DNA of 64,000 nucleotides from Flexifilum sp963727545 (GCA_963727545.1 CAVSGS010000015.1:1-64000), one strand, 5' to 3'. Counted from the first letter of the stretch, positions 41,638-50,593 are shown. Translations and numbers: made by a program. Notes: generated by a model from the letters alone, not told the origin.

Positions 41638-42383
41638 TACCTCGCGATTCCCAGTGAGACGGCAGCGCGACGGCACAGGTTGCTCCCACCCGCGTTCAGC
41701 CAGCTATCGAGCGACTCGCTGACCGATTTGTTCTGGCTGGCGTCGGCGTAGATCGTCGTGCCCCAGACGTAATAGCGCTGTGTCTCCGGCAGCCACGACG
41801 CAAACGGTCGGCTGACAACCGACGGTCCACCGTTGTAGCACGCCATCGCCAAGCCTGCGTCGCCGTTGGCATAGGCGAGGCACTCATTGAGGAAGTTGGC
41901 ACCGCGCATCGCATTCGTATCAGGATCAAGCTGATTCTCGCCGGTCGCGAAGTGGAACGGCATCACCTGAAACAAGCCCTGCGCTCCGGCGCTGCTGCTG
42001 ACCGTCGAATCGCCGCAGGATTCGATCTGCATGACCGTCGCCAGCAAATTCGGGTCGATCTGGTACTGCCCCGCCCACCGGCTGATGAACGTATCCCAGT
42101 AAGCGACCGTCGGCGTGAAGAACGGCGCGATGCTGCTCGGCGCGGCAGAAATATTCAGCGCGTGCGGGAGCTGCGTGATCGCGCGACCGGCAGCGCCCAA
42201 CGTCGCCGCGAGCGCGTTCGGCAGCAAGATCAACAGCACGAAAGCGAGGATCGCCCAGCCCGGCAGCAGGCGGATAAAACTCCCGCTCACCGGCGTGGAT
42301 TGCTTCGGTTTGGATTGTCGGCGGCGAGACGTGCTCGCCGCGCGTGATTTCGATTTTGGGTAGCTCTTAGTTTGTACAGCCAT
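41637..42383 (-). CDS. Lytic transglycosylase-like protein (SLT domain)
   Basis: The product is about 248 residues: a basic cytosolic start, a single membrane anchor (WAILAFVLLILLPNALAATL, about residues 47-66) and an external goose-lysozyme-like SLT domain. The catalytic Glu lies in TVMQIESCGDST, followed by SSSAGAQGLFQVMP and MACYNGGPSVV. It cleaves peptidoglycan glycan strands. ATG 42383 is preferred to an in-frame TTG three codons earlier. Confidence 0.9.
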   Translation of the reverse strand: MAVQTKSYPKSKSRAASTSRRRQSKPKQSTPVSGSFIRLLPGWAILAFVLLILLPNALAATLGAAGRAITQLPHALNISAAPSSIAPFFTPTVAYWDTFISRWAGQYQIDPNLLATVMQIESCGDSTVSSSAGAQGLFQVMPFHFATGENQLDPDTNAMRGANFLNECLAYANGDAGLAMACYNGGPSVVSRPFASWLPETQRYYVWGTTIYADASQNKSVSESLDSWLNAGGSNLCRRAAVSLGIAR

Positions 42384-42510
42384 AGGTCTCAAGTTTACTA
42401 CGAGCAGCCGAAAAGAAGATGTAGGAAAGATGTATGATTTTCAGATTTGGGCTGTCCCACGAACCAGTGCTCGACTTCTTTATTCTAGCACACTTGTTCT
42501 AATTTGCAAG

Positions 42511-42537
42511 TGTCACAAATGAGGTGCCTCGCTCGTC
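42511..42537 (+). promoter_or_regulatory. ECF41-type promoter (TGTCACA-N16-CGTC)
   Basis: TGTCACA at 42511-42517 and CGTC at 42534-42537 are exactly 16 bp apart, 40 bp before the oxidoreductase start. This matches the promoter described for ECF41 sigma factors, and the sigma gene two positions downstream carries the ECF41 DGGGK motif. It points to positive autoregulation. Confidence 0.75.
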
Positions 42538-42577
42538 CTCTATGGTGTAAGGTAATCGATAAAGTGAGGACAAAACC

Positions 42578-43756
42578 ATGAACGTTCTGGTGATCGGTGC
42601 CGGCTATGCCGGGATGCTTGCCGCGCTGCGGCTCGCCGGAAAATCGCCTCAAGCCCACGTCACGCTGATCAACGCAGCGGATAGCTTCGTCGAACGGATT
42701 CGGCTGCACCAACTCGCCGCCGGGCAGCCGCCGCGACGCCATCCCATTGCTGGACTCCTGCGTAAGACGAAGATCAGCTTCGTGCTGGGGCGCGTGACGG
42801 CGATTCAGCCGTCAGAACGCCGCGTGATCGTCCAGCAGGACGACGCGGTGCACAGCTACACTTACGACACGCTGATTTATGCGCTGGGCAGCTTCAGCGA
42901 CGTCAACGCCATCCCCGGCGGGCGCGACCATGCGCTGGCGCTCAGCAGCCCCGCTGCCGCCCGTAAGTTGTCAGCCCAGCTCACGGCGAACCCGCAAGCC
43001 CGTGTGACCATCATCGGCGGGGGGCTGACCGGCATCGAACTTTCGACCGAGATCGCCGAAGCCTTCCCCCAAGCGCAAATCTGCCTGCTGACGAGCGACG
43101 AAATCGGACCGGATTTGTCGCAGCAGGGACACGAATACGCCCTTGCCGCGCTCAACCGTCGCCGGATTACCGTCCACGAGCACACCACCGCCGTCGAAAT
43201 CACGCCCGATGCCGTGCTCGCCGCCGATGGCAGGCGCTTCGAAACGGATCTACCGATCTGGGCAGCTTCGTTCAACCCGCCCGCCCTCGCTCGCGACGCC
43301 GGAATCGCCGTCAACAGCCGGGGGCAAATTCTAGTCGATCCGTATCTGCGCTCGGTGTCGCACCCGGAGATTTTCGCTGCCGGTGACGCGGCGGCTTCCG
43401 GGGTGCGGATGGCGTGCGCAACCGCGCTGCCGCTCGGCGCACACGTCGCAGACAACGTCGCCGCGCTGCTGAAAGGCGAGCCGCTCCAGCCGATGCGCTT
43501 TAGTTTCGTCGTGCGCTGCATTAGCCTCGGTCGGCACGACGCGCTCGTCCAGCGCGTGAACGCTGACGATTCGCCGCGCGAACAAATCTTCACCGGGCGT
43601 TTCGGCGCGCTCGTCAAAGAAGCGATTTGTCGCTACACCGCTTGGTCGCTGTATATCGAGCGGCGGATCCCCGGCTTCTATCGCTGGACGCAAGCCGCCG
43701 AAGTTGTGCCCACCGCGCCGACCGCGCAGCCGGCGCAGCCCATTCGAGTGGTATAA
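42578..43756 (+). CDS. NDH-2-like FAD/NAD(P) oxidoreductase
   Basis: The 392-residue flavoprotein has the FAD-binding motif VLVIGAGYAGMLAALRL at the start, a second dinucleotide fold VTIIGGGLTGIELSTEI near residue 145, and the FAD-closing EIFAAGDAAASG. It resembles type II NADH dehydrogenases. A membrane-anchoring C-terminal helix is weak. ECF41 sigma factors are usually next to a small oxidoreductase or related gene, and this gene fills that place. Its substrate is unknown. Confidence 0.88.
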   Translation: MNVLVIGAGYAGMLAALRLAGKSPQAHVTLINAADSFVERIRLHQLAAGQPPRRHPIAGLLRKTKISFVLGRVTAIQPSERRVIVQQDDAVHSYTYDTLIYALGSFSDVNAIPGGRDHALALSSPAAARKLSAQLTANPQARVTIIGGGLTGIELSTEIAEAFPQAQICLLTSDEIGPDLSQQGHEYALAALNRRRITVHEHTTAVEITPDAVLAADGRRFETDLPIWAASFNPPALARDAGIAVNSRGQILVDPYLRSVSHPEIFAAGDAAASGVRMACATALPLGAHVADNVAALLKGEPLQPMRFSFVVRCISLGRHDALVQRVNADDSPREQIFTGRFGALVKEAICRYTAWSLYIERRIPGFYRWTQAAEVVPTAPTAQPAQPIRVV

Positions 43757-43826
43757 TACGGAGCATCGATCGGTCGGGGCGAGTCTTCCAATGGCTCGCC
43801 CCGACGCATTATCCAGAGAATCAGAG

Positions 43827-44675
43827 ATGGACGAAACAACCTTTGAATCCTACCGCCCGTTGATGTTTGCCATCGCCTACCGGATGCTCGGCAGCGCGAT
43901 GGAAGCCGAAGACATCCTCCAAGAAGCCTATCTGCGCGCCAGCGCTGTCGACGAAATTCAAGCACCGAAAGCTTTCTTGAGCAAAGTCGTCACGCGGTTG
44001 TGCCTCGATCAACTAAAGTCGGCAAAGACCCAGCGCGAAACCTACCTCGGTCCGTGGCTGCCCGAACCGATCACGACACCCGCCACACCGTTCGACAACC
44101 AGTACGAATCAATCTCGCTGGCATTTCTGGTGCTGTTGGAGAGCTTGACGCCGGTCGAGCGAGCCGTATTTCTCCTGCGCGAAGTCTTCGATTACCCCTA
44201 CGATGAGATCGCTCAAATCGTCGGCAAGGAGGAAGCCGCCTGTCGCCAACTCTTCCACCGCGCCAAAGTCCACGTCAACGCCCATCGACCGCGCTTTCAG
44301 GCGTCGCCGGAGGAGCATCAAGCACTGCTGGAACGGTTTATCTTGGCAATCGCTGAGGGGAATCTAGAGGGACTGACGAGCCTGCTGGCACAAGATGCCG
44401 AACTCTGGTCGGATGGCGGCGGCAAAGCCAGCGCCGCGATTCGCCCGGTGCTCGGTGCGGATCACGTCGCCCGCTTCCTGATGGGCTTGCTGCGCCGGAT
44501 ACCGCCCGATTTCCGCACCGAAATCCGCCAGATCAACGGCAGCGCCGCCTTCGTCGCGTGGGACGGAACCGGTGCTCCTTTCAGCGTGCTGACGCTCGAC
44601 GCCGGCGACGGACTCATCCACACCTTCCGCATAATTCGCAACCCGGACAAGCTGCACGGTTTTGCGACCGGTTGA
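43827..44675 (+). CDS. ECF41-family RNA polymerase sigma factor (SigJ-like)
   Basis: The 282-residue protein has sigma region 2 (RMLGSAMEAEDILQEAYLRA), region 4 (LTPVERAVFLLREVFDYPYD with helix-turn-helix EIAQIVGKEEAACRQLF) and a SnoaL-like C-terminal domain of about 110 residues. The linker motif DGGGKASA, diagnostic of ECF41, is at about residues 193-200. The C-terminal domain acts as a built-in regulator in place of an anti-sigma factor. ATG 43827 is chosen over upstream frames that run into the preceding gene. Confidence 0.92.
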   Translation: MDETTFESYRPLMFAIAYRMLGSAMEAEDILQEAYLRASAVDEIQAPKAFLSKVVTRLCLDQLKSAKTQRETYLGPWLPEPITTPATPFDNQYESISLAFLVLLESLTPVERAVFLLREVFDYPYDEIAQIVGKEEAACRQLFHRAKVHVNAHRPRFQASPEEHQALLERFILAIAEGNLEGLTSLLAQDAELWSDGGGKASAAIRPVLGADHVARFLMGLLRRIPPDFRTEIRQINGSAAFVAWDGTGAPFSVLTLDAGDGLIHTFRIIRNPDKLHGFATG

Positions 44676-44714
44676 GTGGAAGCCAGCTTTGCGCTGACTT
44701 CCACCGATAACGAC

Positions 44715-45524
44715 TTAGACGGCGATGTCGCGCCGTTCGAAGAAATACGGCGCGAGCACGCCGCAGATCAGCGCGACCACCAGCACAATCAGCACGTTGC
44801 TGAGCGTCAGCCCGTTTTTCATCACGCCGCTGCTGTCGTAGTAGCTGTAGAACGAGATCACCCGCAGACTCGCCGCCAGCGACCCGGTCGCCATGCTGCC
44901 GAGCAGATCGATCACGTAGCTGCCGATCAAGAAGATGGTGGCGATGGCAATCGCCCGGCTGCGGCGCGTCGCCGCCGCGCCGACCATCACGGTGAACGCC
45001 AGCAGCAGCAGCATACTCGGCAGAATGTTGAGCGTCGCCTGAAACAGCACGCCCGTATCGATGTTCACGTTCGGCGAAAGCGCATCGCTGATCACCAGTG
45101 CCACGAACGTGATCGCCACGATCCCGCTCAGCAGCACGGCGTAACCGAGCAGCCGCTCGATCACCAAGCGCCCGCGCCGCACCGGTAGACTCAGCGTCAC
45201 GTCCATGATGCCGCGATCTTCTTCGCTGCTGGTCACGTTCAGCCCGGCGTTGATCACGTAGATGCCGAACATGATCGGCGCGAACAGGAAGAACTTGGTC
45301 GCCAGAAAGCCCTGCGGCGTAGTCATGAAGGAGATGTCGTCGCCCCCGACCATCTTGACAATGAACGGTGGCAGCGAGGCGATCAAGTCGGCGGCTTGCT
45401 TGAGCGCGTTGACGTCGGGCAGCATCAGGATGATGATCCCGCCGTACAAACCCATGCCAATGCCCCAATACAGCATCGAGCGCCAGCCCCGGCGCAGTGT
45501 TTCGATAAAGACAGCCCCTGCCAT
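44715..45524 (-). CDS. ABC-2 exporter permease (copy 1)
   Basis: The 269-residue protein has six hydrophobic helices. It starts MAGAVFIETLRRGWRSMLYW, has the loop NAGLNVTSSEEDRGIMD near residue 95 and ends FERRDIAV. It is a clear paralogue of the next gene (same length, shared NEEDRG/SEEDRG loop and ending). ATG 45524 follows GAGGG. Together with the second copy and the ATPase it probably forms a heterodimeric exporter; the substrate is unknown, perhaps a toxic compound since a TetR gene lies nearby. Confidence 0.88.
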   Translation of the reverse strand: MAGAVFIETLRRGWRSMLYWGIGMGLYGGIIILMLPDVNALKQAADLIASLPPFIVKMVGGDDISFMTTPQGFLATKFFLFAPIMFGIYVINAGLNVTSSEEDRGIMDVTLSLPVRRGRLVIERLLGYAVLLSGIVAITFVALVISDALSPNVNIDTGVLFQATLNILPSMLLLLAFTVMVGAAATRRSRAIAIATIFLIGSYVIDLLGSMATGSLAASLRVISFYSYYDSSGVMKNGLTLSNVLIVLVVALICGVLAPYFFERRDIAV

Positions 45525-45569
45525 CACACCCTCGCAGACACGCACTAAACTTGATGAAACAGAACGATG

Positions 45570-45633
45570 CCCCTCTCCGTCGCTTCGCTTACAGGAGAGG
45601 GGGGCTTCCAAAGGAAGCTGGGGGTGAGGTTAG
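45570..45633. repeat. CCTCACCCC/GGAGAGGGGG-type repeat
   Basis: CCCCTCTCCGTCGC...AGGAGAGGGGGGC is followed by GCTGGGGGTGAGGTTA. It fills the gap between the two paralogous permease genes and touches the stop of the second. Confidence 0.6.
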
Positions 45634-46439
45634 ACGCCGATGTCCCGGCGCTCGAAGAACCACAGCGACGCCGCCACGCAGATCACGGTGACGAGCAGCA
45701 GCAGCCCCACGTTTCCCCAGACCAAGCCGGTGTTCATGATGTTGCTGCCGTCGTAGTAGTTGAAGAACGAGACCACCCGCAGCGCTGCCGCTGCCGTATC
45801 GCTGGCGGCATCGCCGATGAAGTTGATGAAGTAGCTGACGATCACGAAGCCGGTCGCGACACCTGCCGCGCGTCCGCGCGACCGCAGCGCCGTCCCCATC
45901 AACGCCGTGAAGGTCAGCACCAACAGCGTGCTCGGCAAGAAGTTGACGATGCCAGCCAGCAGGTTCAGCGGGGCGATGTCCATCGCGTTGTTCGACAGCA
46001 GCACCAGCACCATCGCTAGGAACGTCAGCGCCAGCATCCCGATCAGCATCAGCGTGTAGGCGAGCAGCCGCTCCGCCATCAGCCGCCAGCGGGGAATCGG
46101 CAGGCTGAGCACGACGTCCAGAATGCCGCGATCTTCTTCATTGGCGGTGATGTTCAACCCGGCGATCACGGCGTAGGCTGCCAAGATCAGCAGGGTGTAG
46201 CCGAAGAAGCCGAAGCCCAGAAAACCGGCAGGGGTTGCAATCGCCGAGACGTCGCTCGCACCGAACATCTGCATCAGCATCGGCGGCATGTTCTGGATCA
46301 AGTCGGCATACTGCTTGAGCATGTCCACGTTGGGGATGACTGCCAAGATGTACACGCCCAGCAGCGCAAAACCGATCGCCCAATAGATCATGCCACGCCA
46401 ACTGCGGCGCAGCGTATCTTTGAAAATGACGCCAGTCAT
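45630..46439 (-). CDS. ABC-2 exporter permease (copy 2)
   Basis: The 269-residue paralogue of the previous gene has six helices. It starts MTGVIFKDTLRRSWRGMIYW, contains AGLNITANEEDRGILDVVLS and ends FFERRDIGV. It is coupled to the ATPase by an ATGA overlap. The tandem pair likely arose by duplication within the operon. Confidence 0.88.
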   Translation of the reverse strand: MTGVIFKDTLRRSWRGMIYWAIGFALLGVYILAVIPNVDMLKQYADLIQNMPPMLMQMFGASDVSAIATPAGFLGFGFFGYTLLILAAYAVIAGLNITANEEDRGILDVVLSLPIPRWRLMAERLLAYTLMLIGMLALTFLAMVLVLLSNNAMDIAPLNLLAGIVNFLPSTLLVLTFTALMGTALRSRGRAAGVATGFVIVSYFINFIGDAASDTAAAALRVVSFFNYYDGSNIMNTGLVWGNVGLLLLVTVICVAASLWFFERRDIGV

Positions 46440-47368
46440 GACTTTGCCCCTCCATTCTGGCGATGATTATTGACCACCGGCTGAGCGCTGTAGAACTTCA
46501 GGAAGACTTCTTCCAGCGTCGGCTCCTGCACCATGATGTCCTTGACATAATGACCGTTCACCGCCCGCAGCAGCGGATCGAAATCGCCCGCCAGCTGCAG
46601 CGAGATCACGTTATCATCACTGCTAGCATTGCTGACACCGGGCACGTTTGCGACCAGATCGGCACTGACCGGATCGCGGAAATACAGCTTGACGTGACGG
46701 AAGTCGGCGTGCATCAGTTCGTCGACGCGCTGCACCGCCTGAAGCTGCCCGCCGCGCAGAATCGCCACCCGGTCGCAGATCGCCTGTACTTCGCCGAGGA
46801 TGTGCGACGACATGAACACCGTGCGCCCGTCGGCGCGGATCTCCTGCATCAACTGGTAGAAGGTCTGCTGCATCAACGGGTCGAGACCACTGGTCGGCTC
46901 GTCGAGGATCAGCAGGTCGGGCTTGTTCATCAGCGCGATGATCAAGCCGAGCTTGCGCTTATTGCCGCTCGAATAGCTGCGGACTTTCTTGGTCAGGTCG
47001 AACTCCAACCGCTCCGCCAATTGATTGACGTAAGCCACATCGTAGCTGCCGCGCGCCTCGCCGATGAAGCGGACGATCTGCTGCGCGGTCTGGCTGTCCC
47101 ATAAGTTCAGCTCACCGGGCAGATACCCGATCCGGTGCTTGATGGCGATACTATCGGCGCGCGCATCCAGCCCCAGCACCGACGCCTTGCCCGCCGTCGG
47201 ACGGATGAAATCCAGCAGCAGCCGGATCGTCGTCGTCTTGCCTGCGCCATTGGGACCCAAGTAACCGAAAATCTCCCCACGCTGCACGTCCAAGCTCAAG
47301 CCGTCCAGCGCGCGGACATTGCCCGGATAGACTTTGGTCAGCTTTTCCGTATGGATGACGTTATCCAT
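46436..47368 (-). CDS. ABC transporter ATP-binding protein
   Basis: The product is about 310 residues. It has Walker A GPNGAGKTTTIR near residue 38, signature YSSGNKRKLGL, Walker B LLILDEPTSGLDP and H-loop SSHILGEV. The 90-residue C-terminal domain is DUF4162-like. ATG 47368 follows GGGAGGG. It is the first gene of a three-gene exporter operon. Confidence 0.93.
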   Translation of the reverse strand: MDNVIHTEKLTKVYPGNVRALDGLSLDVQRGEIFGYLGPNGAGKTTTIRLLLDFIRPTAGKASVLGLDARADSIAIKHRIGYLPGELNLWDSQTAQQIVRFIGEARGSYDVAYVNQLAERLEFDLTKKVRSYSSGNKRKLGLIIALMNKPDLLILDEPTSGLDPLMQQTFYQLMQEIRADGRTVFMSSHILGEVQAICDRVAILRGGQLQAVQRVDELMHADFRHVKLYFRDPVSADLVANVPGVSNASSDDNVISLQLAGDFDPLLRAVNGHYVKDIMVQEPTLEEVFLKFYSAQPVVNNHRQNGGAKS

Positions 47369-47560
47369 GCCACCCTCCCCCACTCCATGCCACCTGCGAA
47401 ATGCTGCAACTTACTAACAGCTAGAATGACTCTAAGTTTCAATGAGGTCAAGTATTTATTTAGACTTATCTAATTATTTAACGAGACAAAGGCGTCAACT
47501 GCGTGAACCTCCGTCACGTTTGCTCCAGCGCGACGCGCTGCCATTCAGTTTAGACGGAAG

Positions 47561-48268
47561 CTAGGCTTCCGGTCGGTTGCGTTCCTGTTCCAAGCGTTCC
47601 AGCATCTTATTCTTGAACTCGGTCAGCTCGATCAAGGCTTTGCGTCCCGCCGCTTGATCGGCTTCGCCGGCGTTGGCAGGCTCCAGCCCGCGCGCCAGCA
47701 TTTCCGCCAGCGTCTCGCCGAGCGCCGAGATCGAGACCAGATGCTCGCTCGGTACGATGTCCTCCATCCCGAACACGCCGTTCCGCAGCGCGATCAGCAG
47801 GTAGGCGACCATATCAGGATCAAGGTCCTGACGGATCAACCCGGCTTGCTGATAGTGACGGACGAATTCGGTGCTGAACGTCACCATCTGCCCGGAGAGC
47901 GGCGTATCGCGCTGACGACGCAGATAATCACCGAGCAGCCGCCGGTCGTGCATGTAAACGGCTTTGAGCAGCGGCAGTTCCTCGGTGGCAACCAGCGTAT
48001 AGCGATAAATGTTAAAGATCGTGACTCCAGCCGGGTCTTGATCGATCAACTCGTAAAACCGCTGGATCGCCTTGTCACCTTCGTGCAGCAGCAGCGCTTC
48101 GAACAGGGCTTCCTTGCTCTTGAAATGCAGGTAAATCGCGCCCTTTGACACGCCCGCTGCCTGCGCAATCTCCTCAACCGACGTTTTGTCGTAGCCGTAA
48201 TGCGCGATCAAATCGGCGGCGGCGCTGAGGATGCGCTTTTCTCGTTCCGGGTTGCTACTTTCTCCCAT
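47561..48268 (-). CDS. TetR-family transcriptional regulator
   Basis: The 235-residue protein has the N-terminal TetR DNA-binding domain (RILSAAADLIAHYGYDKTSV, EEIAQAAGVSKGAIYLHFKS near residues 32-51) and a helical ligand-binding domain. ATG 48268 follows GGGGG. It lies upstream of the ABC exporter operon on the same strand, and the inverted repeat at 48287-48312 is a fit for its own operator. Confidence 0.93.
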   Translation of the reverse strand: MGESSNPEREKRILSAAADLIAHYGYDKTSVEEIAQAAGVSKGAIYLHFKSKEALFEALLLHEGDKAIQRFYELIDQDPAGVTIFNIYRYTLVATEELPLLKAVYMHDRRLLGDYLRRQRDTPLSGQMVTFSTEFVRHYQQAGLIRQDLDPDMVAYLLIALRNGVFGMEDIVPSEHLVSISALGETLAEMLARGLEPANAGEADQAAGRKALIELTEFKNKMLERLEQERNRPEA

Positions 48269-48286
48269 AAACCCCCATCTGACCAG

Positions 48287-48312
48287 TTGACCGAAATCGT
48301 CATATCGGTCAA
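48287..48312 (-). promoter_or_regulatory. TetR-type operator, TTGACCGA-N10-TCGGTCAA
   Basis: Perfect eight-base arms with a ten-base spacer lie 19 bp upstream of the TetR start. TTGACC within the arm could double as a -35. The arrangement is typical of TetR autorepression. I found no equally clear copy before the exporter operon. Confidence 0.55.
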
Positions 48313-48417
48313 ATAGTACCATAATCTCATACCGTTTCAGCCCCTAAATAGTGGGGGGCAGACCCCGGATTTACAATCTTCGCCTATAATCAATCAAAAG
48401 GATAAGGGTCAAATGAC

Positions 48418-49317
48418 ATGAGTCGTGTTGAACGATTTAGCCAACGCACCCGTCAGATTTTGGCGGCATCTCAGCAAGAAGCCGAAGCATCGCGCAGCCC
48501 CTCGATTGAAACAGCGCACGTACTGCTGGGCATCCTGCGCTCAACCGACAGCGTCGCCTGTCGCGTGCTCAACGATTTGCGCGTCAACTACGATCGCGTG
48601 CTGCCGATCGTGATCTCCGCCCACCCCGGCGAGCCGTCGCCCACCCAACCCGTGATCGCCCCGGAGACCAAGCGGCTGATCGAAAGCGCGACCAAGATCG
48701 CCCGCGAACGACGCGACCCGCAAATCGGCTCCGAGCACCTGCTGCTGGCGCTGGTCAAGGGCGACGACAAGTCGATCCGCTACCTGATGCGCCAGATCAA
48801 CCTAGAGCCGGAAGTGGTGCGCTCCTGTGTCGAGCGCGTGCTCCGCGACGAACGCCCCAACGATCTGGCGGAGACCAAGCCCTTCGTCGACGACTCACAG
48901 GGCGCCCTCGAACTCGCGCTGGAACATGAAGAGTCAGAGGATCTACCGACCATGCCACAACCTGCCGAACCTCCAATCCGCGCCCGGGTGATCAAGTTGG
49001 TCGAGGATGGCAAGATCAGCGCGCAGGAAGCCGCCGAACTGCTCAAGGCGATGCGGCTGGCGGCAGTCCCGCTCGATGACGACGTGGGCTACGTGCTGCT
49101 GCCGCTCGGAGCGGTCAACTTCGACGATCTGCGCCAGCGCAGCGTCCGCGTTGCTTGGAAAGCGCGCCCCGGCGCTCCGACAGGTGACGTCAAGCTGCCC
49201 TTCGAGCAGGTGCAGAACAATCTGCTCCGCTTCTTGAGTGATGCCTATCAGGGCAGCGCCAACGCGCGGCTCGACCTCGACAGCGCGCAAGGGCGGCTGA
49301 CCATCTCGATCGAGTAA
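48418..49317 (+). CDS. Clp N-domain protein without ATPase
   Basis: The 299-residue protein has two Clp-N repeats at about residues 5-145 (RFSQRTRQILAASQQEAEAS; SATKIARERRDPQIGSEHLL), the adaptor/substrate-binding module of ClpA/ClpC. There is no AAA+ domain. The middle holds a SHOCT-like stretch (VIKLVEDGKISAQEAAELLK near 190-209) and the C-terminal 90 residues are unrecognised. It may be an adaptor or decoy for a ClpC protease, but this is an inference. Confidence 0.78.
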   Translation: MSRVERFSQRTRQILAASQQEAEASRSPSIETAHVLLGILRSTDSVACRVLNDLRVNYDRVLPIVISAHPGEPSPTQPVIAPETKRLIESATKIARERRDPQIGSEHLLLALVKGDDKSIRYLMRQINLEPEVVRSCVERVLRDERPNDLAETKPFVDDSQGALELALEHEESEDLPTMPQPAEPPIRARVIKLVEDGKISAQEAAELLKAMRLAAVPLDDDVGYVLLPLGAVNFDDLRQRSVRVAWKARPGAPTGDVKLPFEQVQNNLLRFLSDAYQGSANARLDLDSAQGRLTISIE

Positions 49318-49328
49318 ACAACTGTTTT

Positions 49329-49356
49329 GTAGGGGCACGATATATCGTGCCCCTAC
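49329..49356. repeat. GTAGGGGC-family palindrome
   Basis: A perfect 28-bp palindrome, GTAGGGGCACGATA and its complement, 12 bp after the Clp-N gene. Confidence 0.9.
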
Positions 49357-49402
49357 CCACGCCAGACATCAGCGGGCAAATCGCGCCAGATTTGCTCGCG
49401 CT

Positions 49403-49411
49403 TGTTATAAT
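49403..49411 (+). promoter_or_regulatory. Extended -10 element (TGTTATAAT)
   Basis: TG-N-TATAAT at 49403-49411 lies 43 bp before the TTG start of the beta-propeller gene. There is no good -35, which extended -10 promoters can do without. Confidence 0.4.
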
Positions 49412-49453
49412 GTCCCCGTACCTTCAACCCCGAACACGTACTGGATCGGACGC

Positions 49454-50593
49454 TTGAAAACCTCGTCAGCAGTAACACTCCGTAGGGGCGTTATATATAA
49501 CGCCCCTACAAAAACATTCAGCGCCTTACCTAAAACGCTGATCGCGCTGCTGGCACTGCTGCTGATCGCCGGTGGAGCCAGCGCCGCACCGCCGACAGCG
49601 GCGACCGATCCGCAGCAAGTCTTTCTCACCAGCGCTAACCAACTGACTTTCGTCGATCTGCTCAGCGGCGGCTTGACGCGGATCGGGGTCAGCGGCGATC
49701 ACTTCACCGTGCTCCACGACCGCGTGATCTTCTACGACCGCGCCCACCGCACCGTGCAGGTCGCCACCCCCGACGGCAGATTGACGCCGCACCCGTTCAT
49801 TCAACCCGGCGACGGCGTGACCCGCATCGACTGGCACGTCGCGCCCGACGAGCAGACCATCGCGTGGACGGAGACCAGCGGCGGTCCCTCGGCGTTGACG
49901 ACCGTGACGTGGGTCGCCGGGATCGACGGCGAGGACGCCCGCCCGGTGCTCACCGACGGTCCGCGCGACGGCATCCGCGCTTATCCGGTCGCCTTCAATG
50001 ACGATAAATCGGTGCTCTACATGGACTACCAGCCGGACAGCATCGGTGATTTGACGCCGTTTCGCCAGTACGCTGGTTTGTTTGCGCTCGACCTGCTCAG
50101 CGGCGAAACCCGGTCGCTCCCCGGCGAGCCGGGCTGCTTCTGTGGCGCGGGCATCGCCGCCAACACACTGGTCCGCCTGACCGCCGTGAGCGGCGGCTTC
50201 AACCTGCGCATTCGCAACCTGAGCAACGACACCGAAACCACCCTCCCGCCGGTCAACAACTTCACGCAGGGCGGCGACGTGCTGATCGCGCCGGACGGAT
50301 CGCGGGCGGTCTACGCACTGGCGCAGATCAGCGGCTTCGGCACGGCGGCGCAGTCAGTGCAAACGGTCATCGTCTTGGTCGATCTGCTCAACCTGACGCA
50401 GTCCATCATCGGCGCGCCGGCGGATCGACTGCTGCGCCCGGTGGCGTGGACCGAGGACGACAGCGCCATTCTGCTCGGCGACCCGGTCGGGCTGACAACG
50501 TGGAAACTCACCATCCGTGATGGCGCGCTCGAAGCGGTCGCCAACGGGCTGTATCTCGGCACGCTGCCGGGAAATGCCCGCGCCAACCGTTAG
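49454..50593 (+). CDS. Exported WD40/TolB-like beta-propeller protein
   Basis: The product is about 379 residues. An N-terminal signal peptide (LIALLALLLIAGGASA, cleavage near residue 45) is followed by a beta-propeller-like fold with repeated segments of the type DWHVAPDEQTIAWTET, VLIAPDGSRAVYAL and AWTEDDSAILLG. The best start is TTG 49454; no ATG is available before the signal peptide. The palindrome lies between the start and the signal peptide, so the n-region is unusually long. It is probably secreted; function unknown. Confidence 0.7.
   Translation: MKTSSAVTLRRGVIYNAPTKTFSALPKTLIALLALLLIAGGASAAPPTAATDPQQVFLTSANQLTFVDLLSGGLTRIGVSGDHFTVLHDRVIFYDRAHRTVQVATPDGRLTPHPFIQPGDGVTRIDWHVAPDEQTIAWTETSGGPSALTTVTWVAGIDGEDARPVLTDGPRDGIRAYPVAFNDDKSVLYMDYQPDSIGDLTPFRQYAGLFALDLLSGETRSLPGEPGCFCGAGIAANTLVRLTAVSGGFNLRIRNLSNDTETTLPPVNNFTQGGDVLIAPDGSRAVYALAQISGFGTAAQSVQTVIVLVDLLNLTQSIIGAPADRLLRPVAWTEDDSAILLGDPVGLTTWKLTIRDGALEAVANGLYLGTLPGNARANR
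49482..49509. repeat. GTAGGGGC-family palindrome inside a coding start
   Basis: A perfect 28-bp palindrome, GTAGGGGCGTTATA and its complement. It lies inside the first 20 codons of the beta-propeller gene as called, encoding RRGVIYNAPT. Confidence 0.85.
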
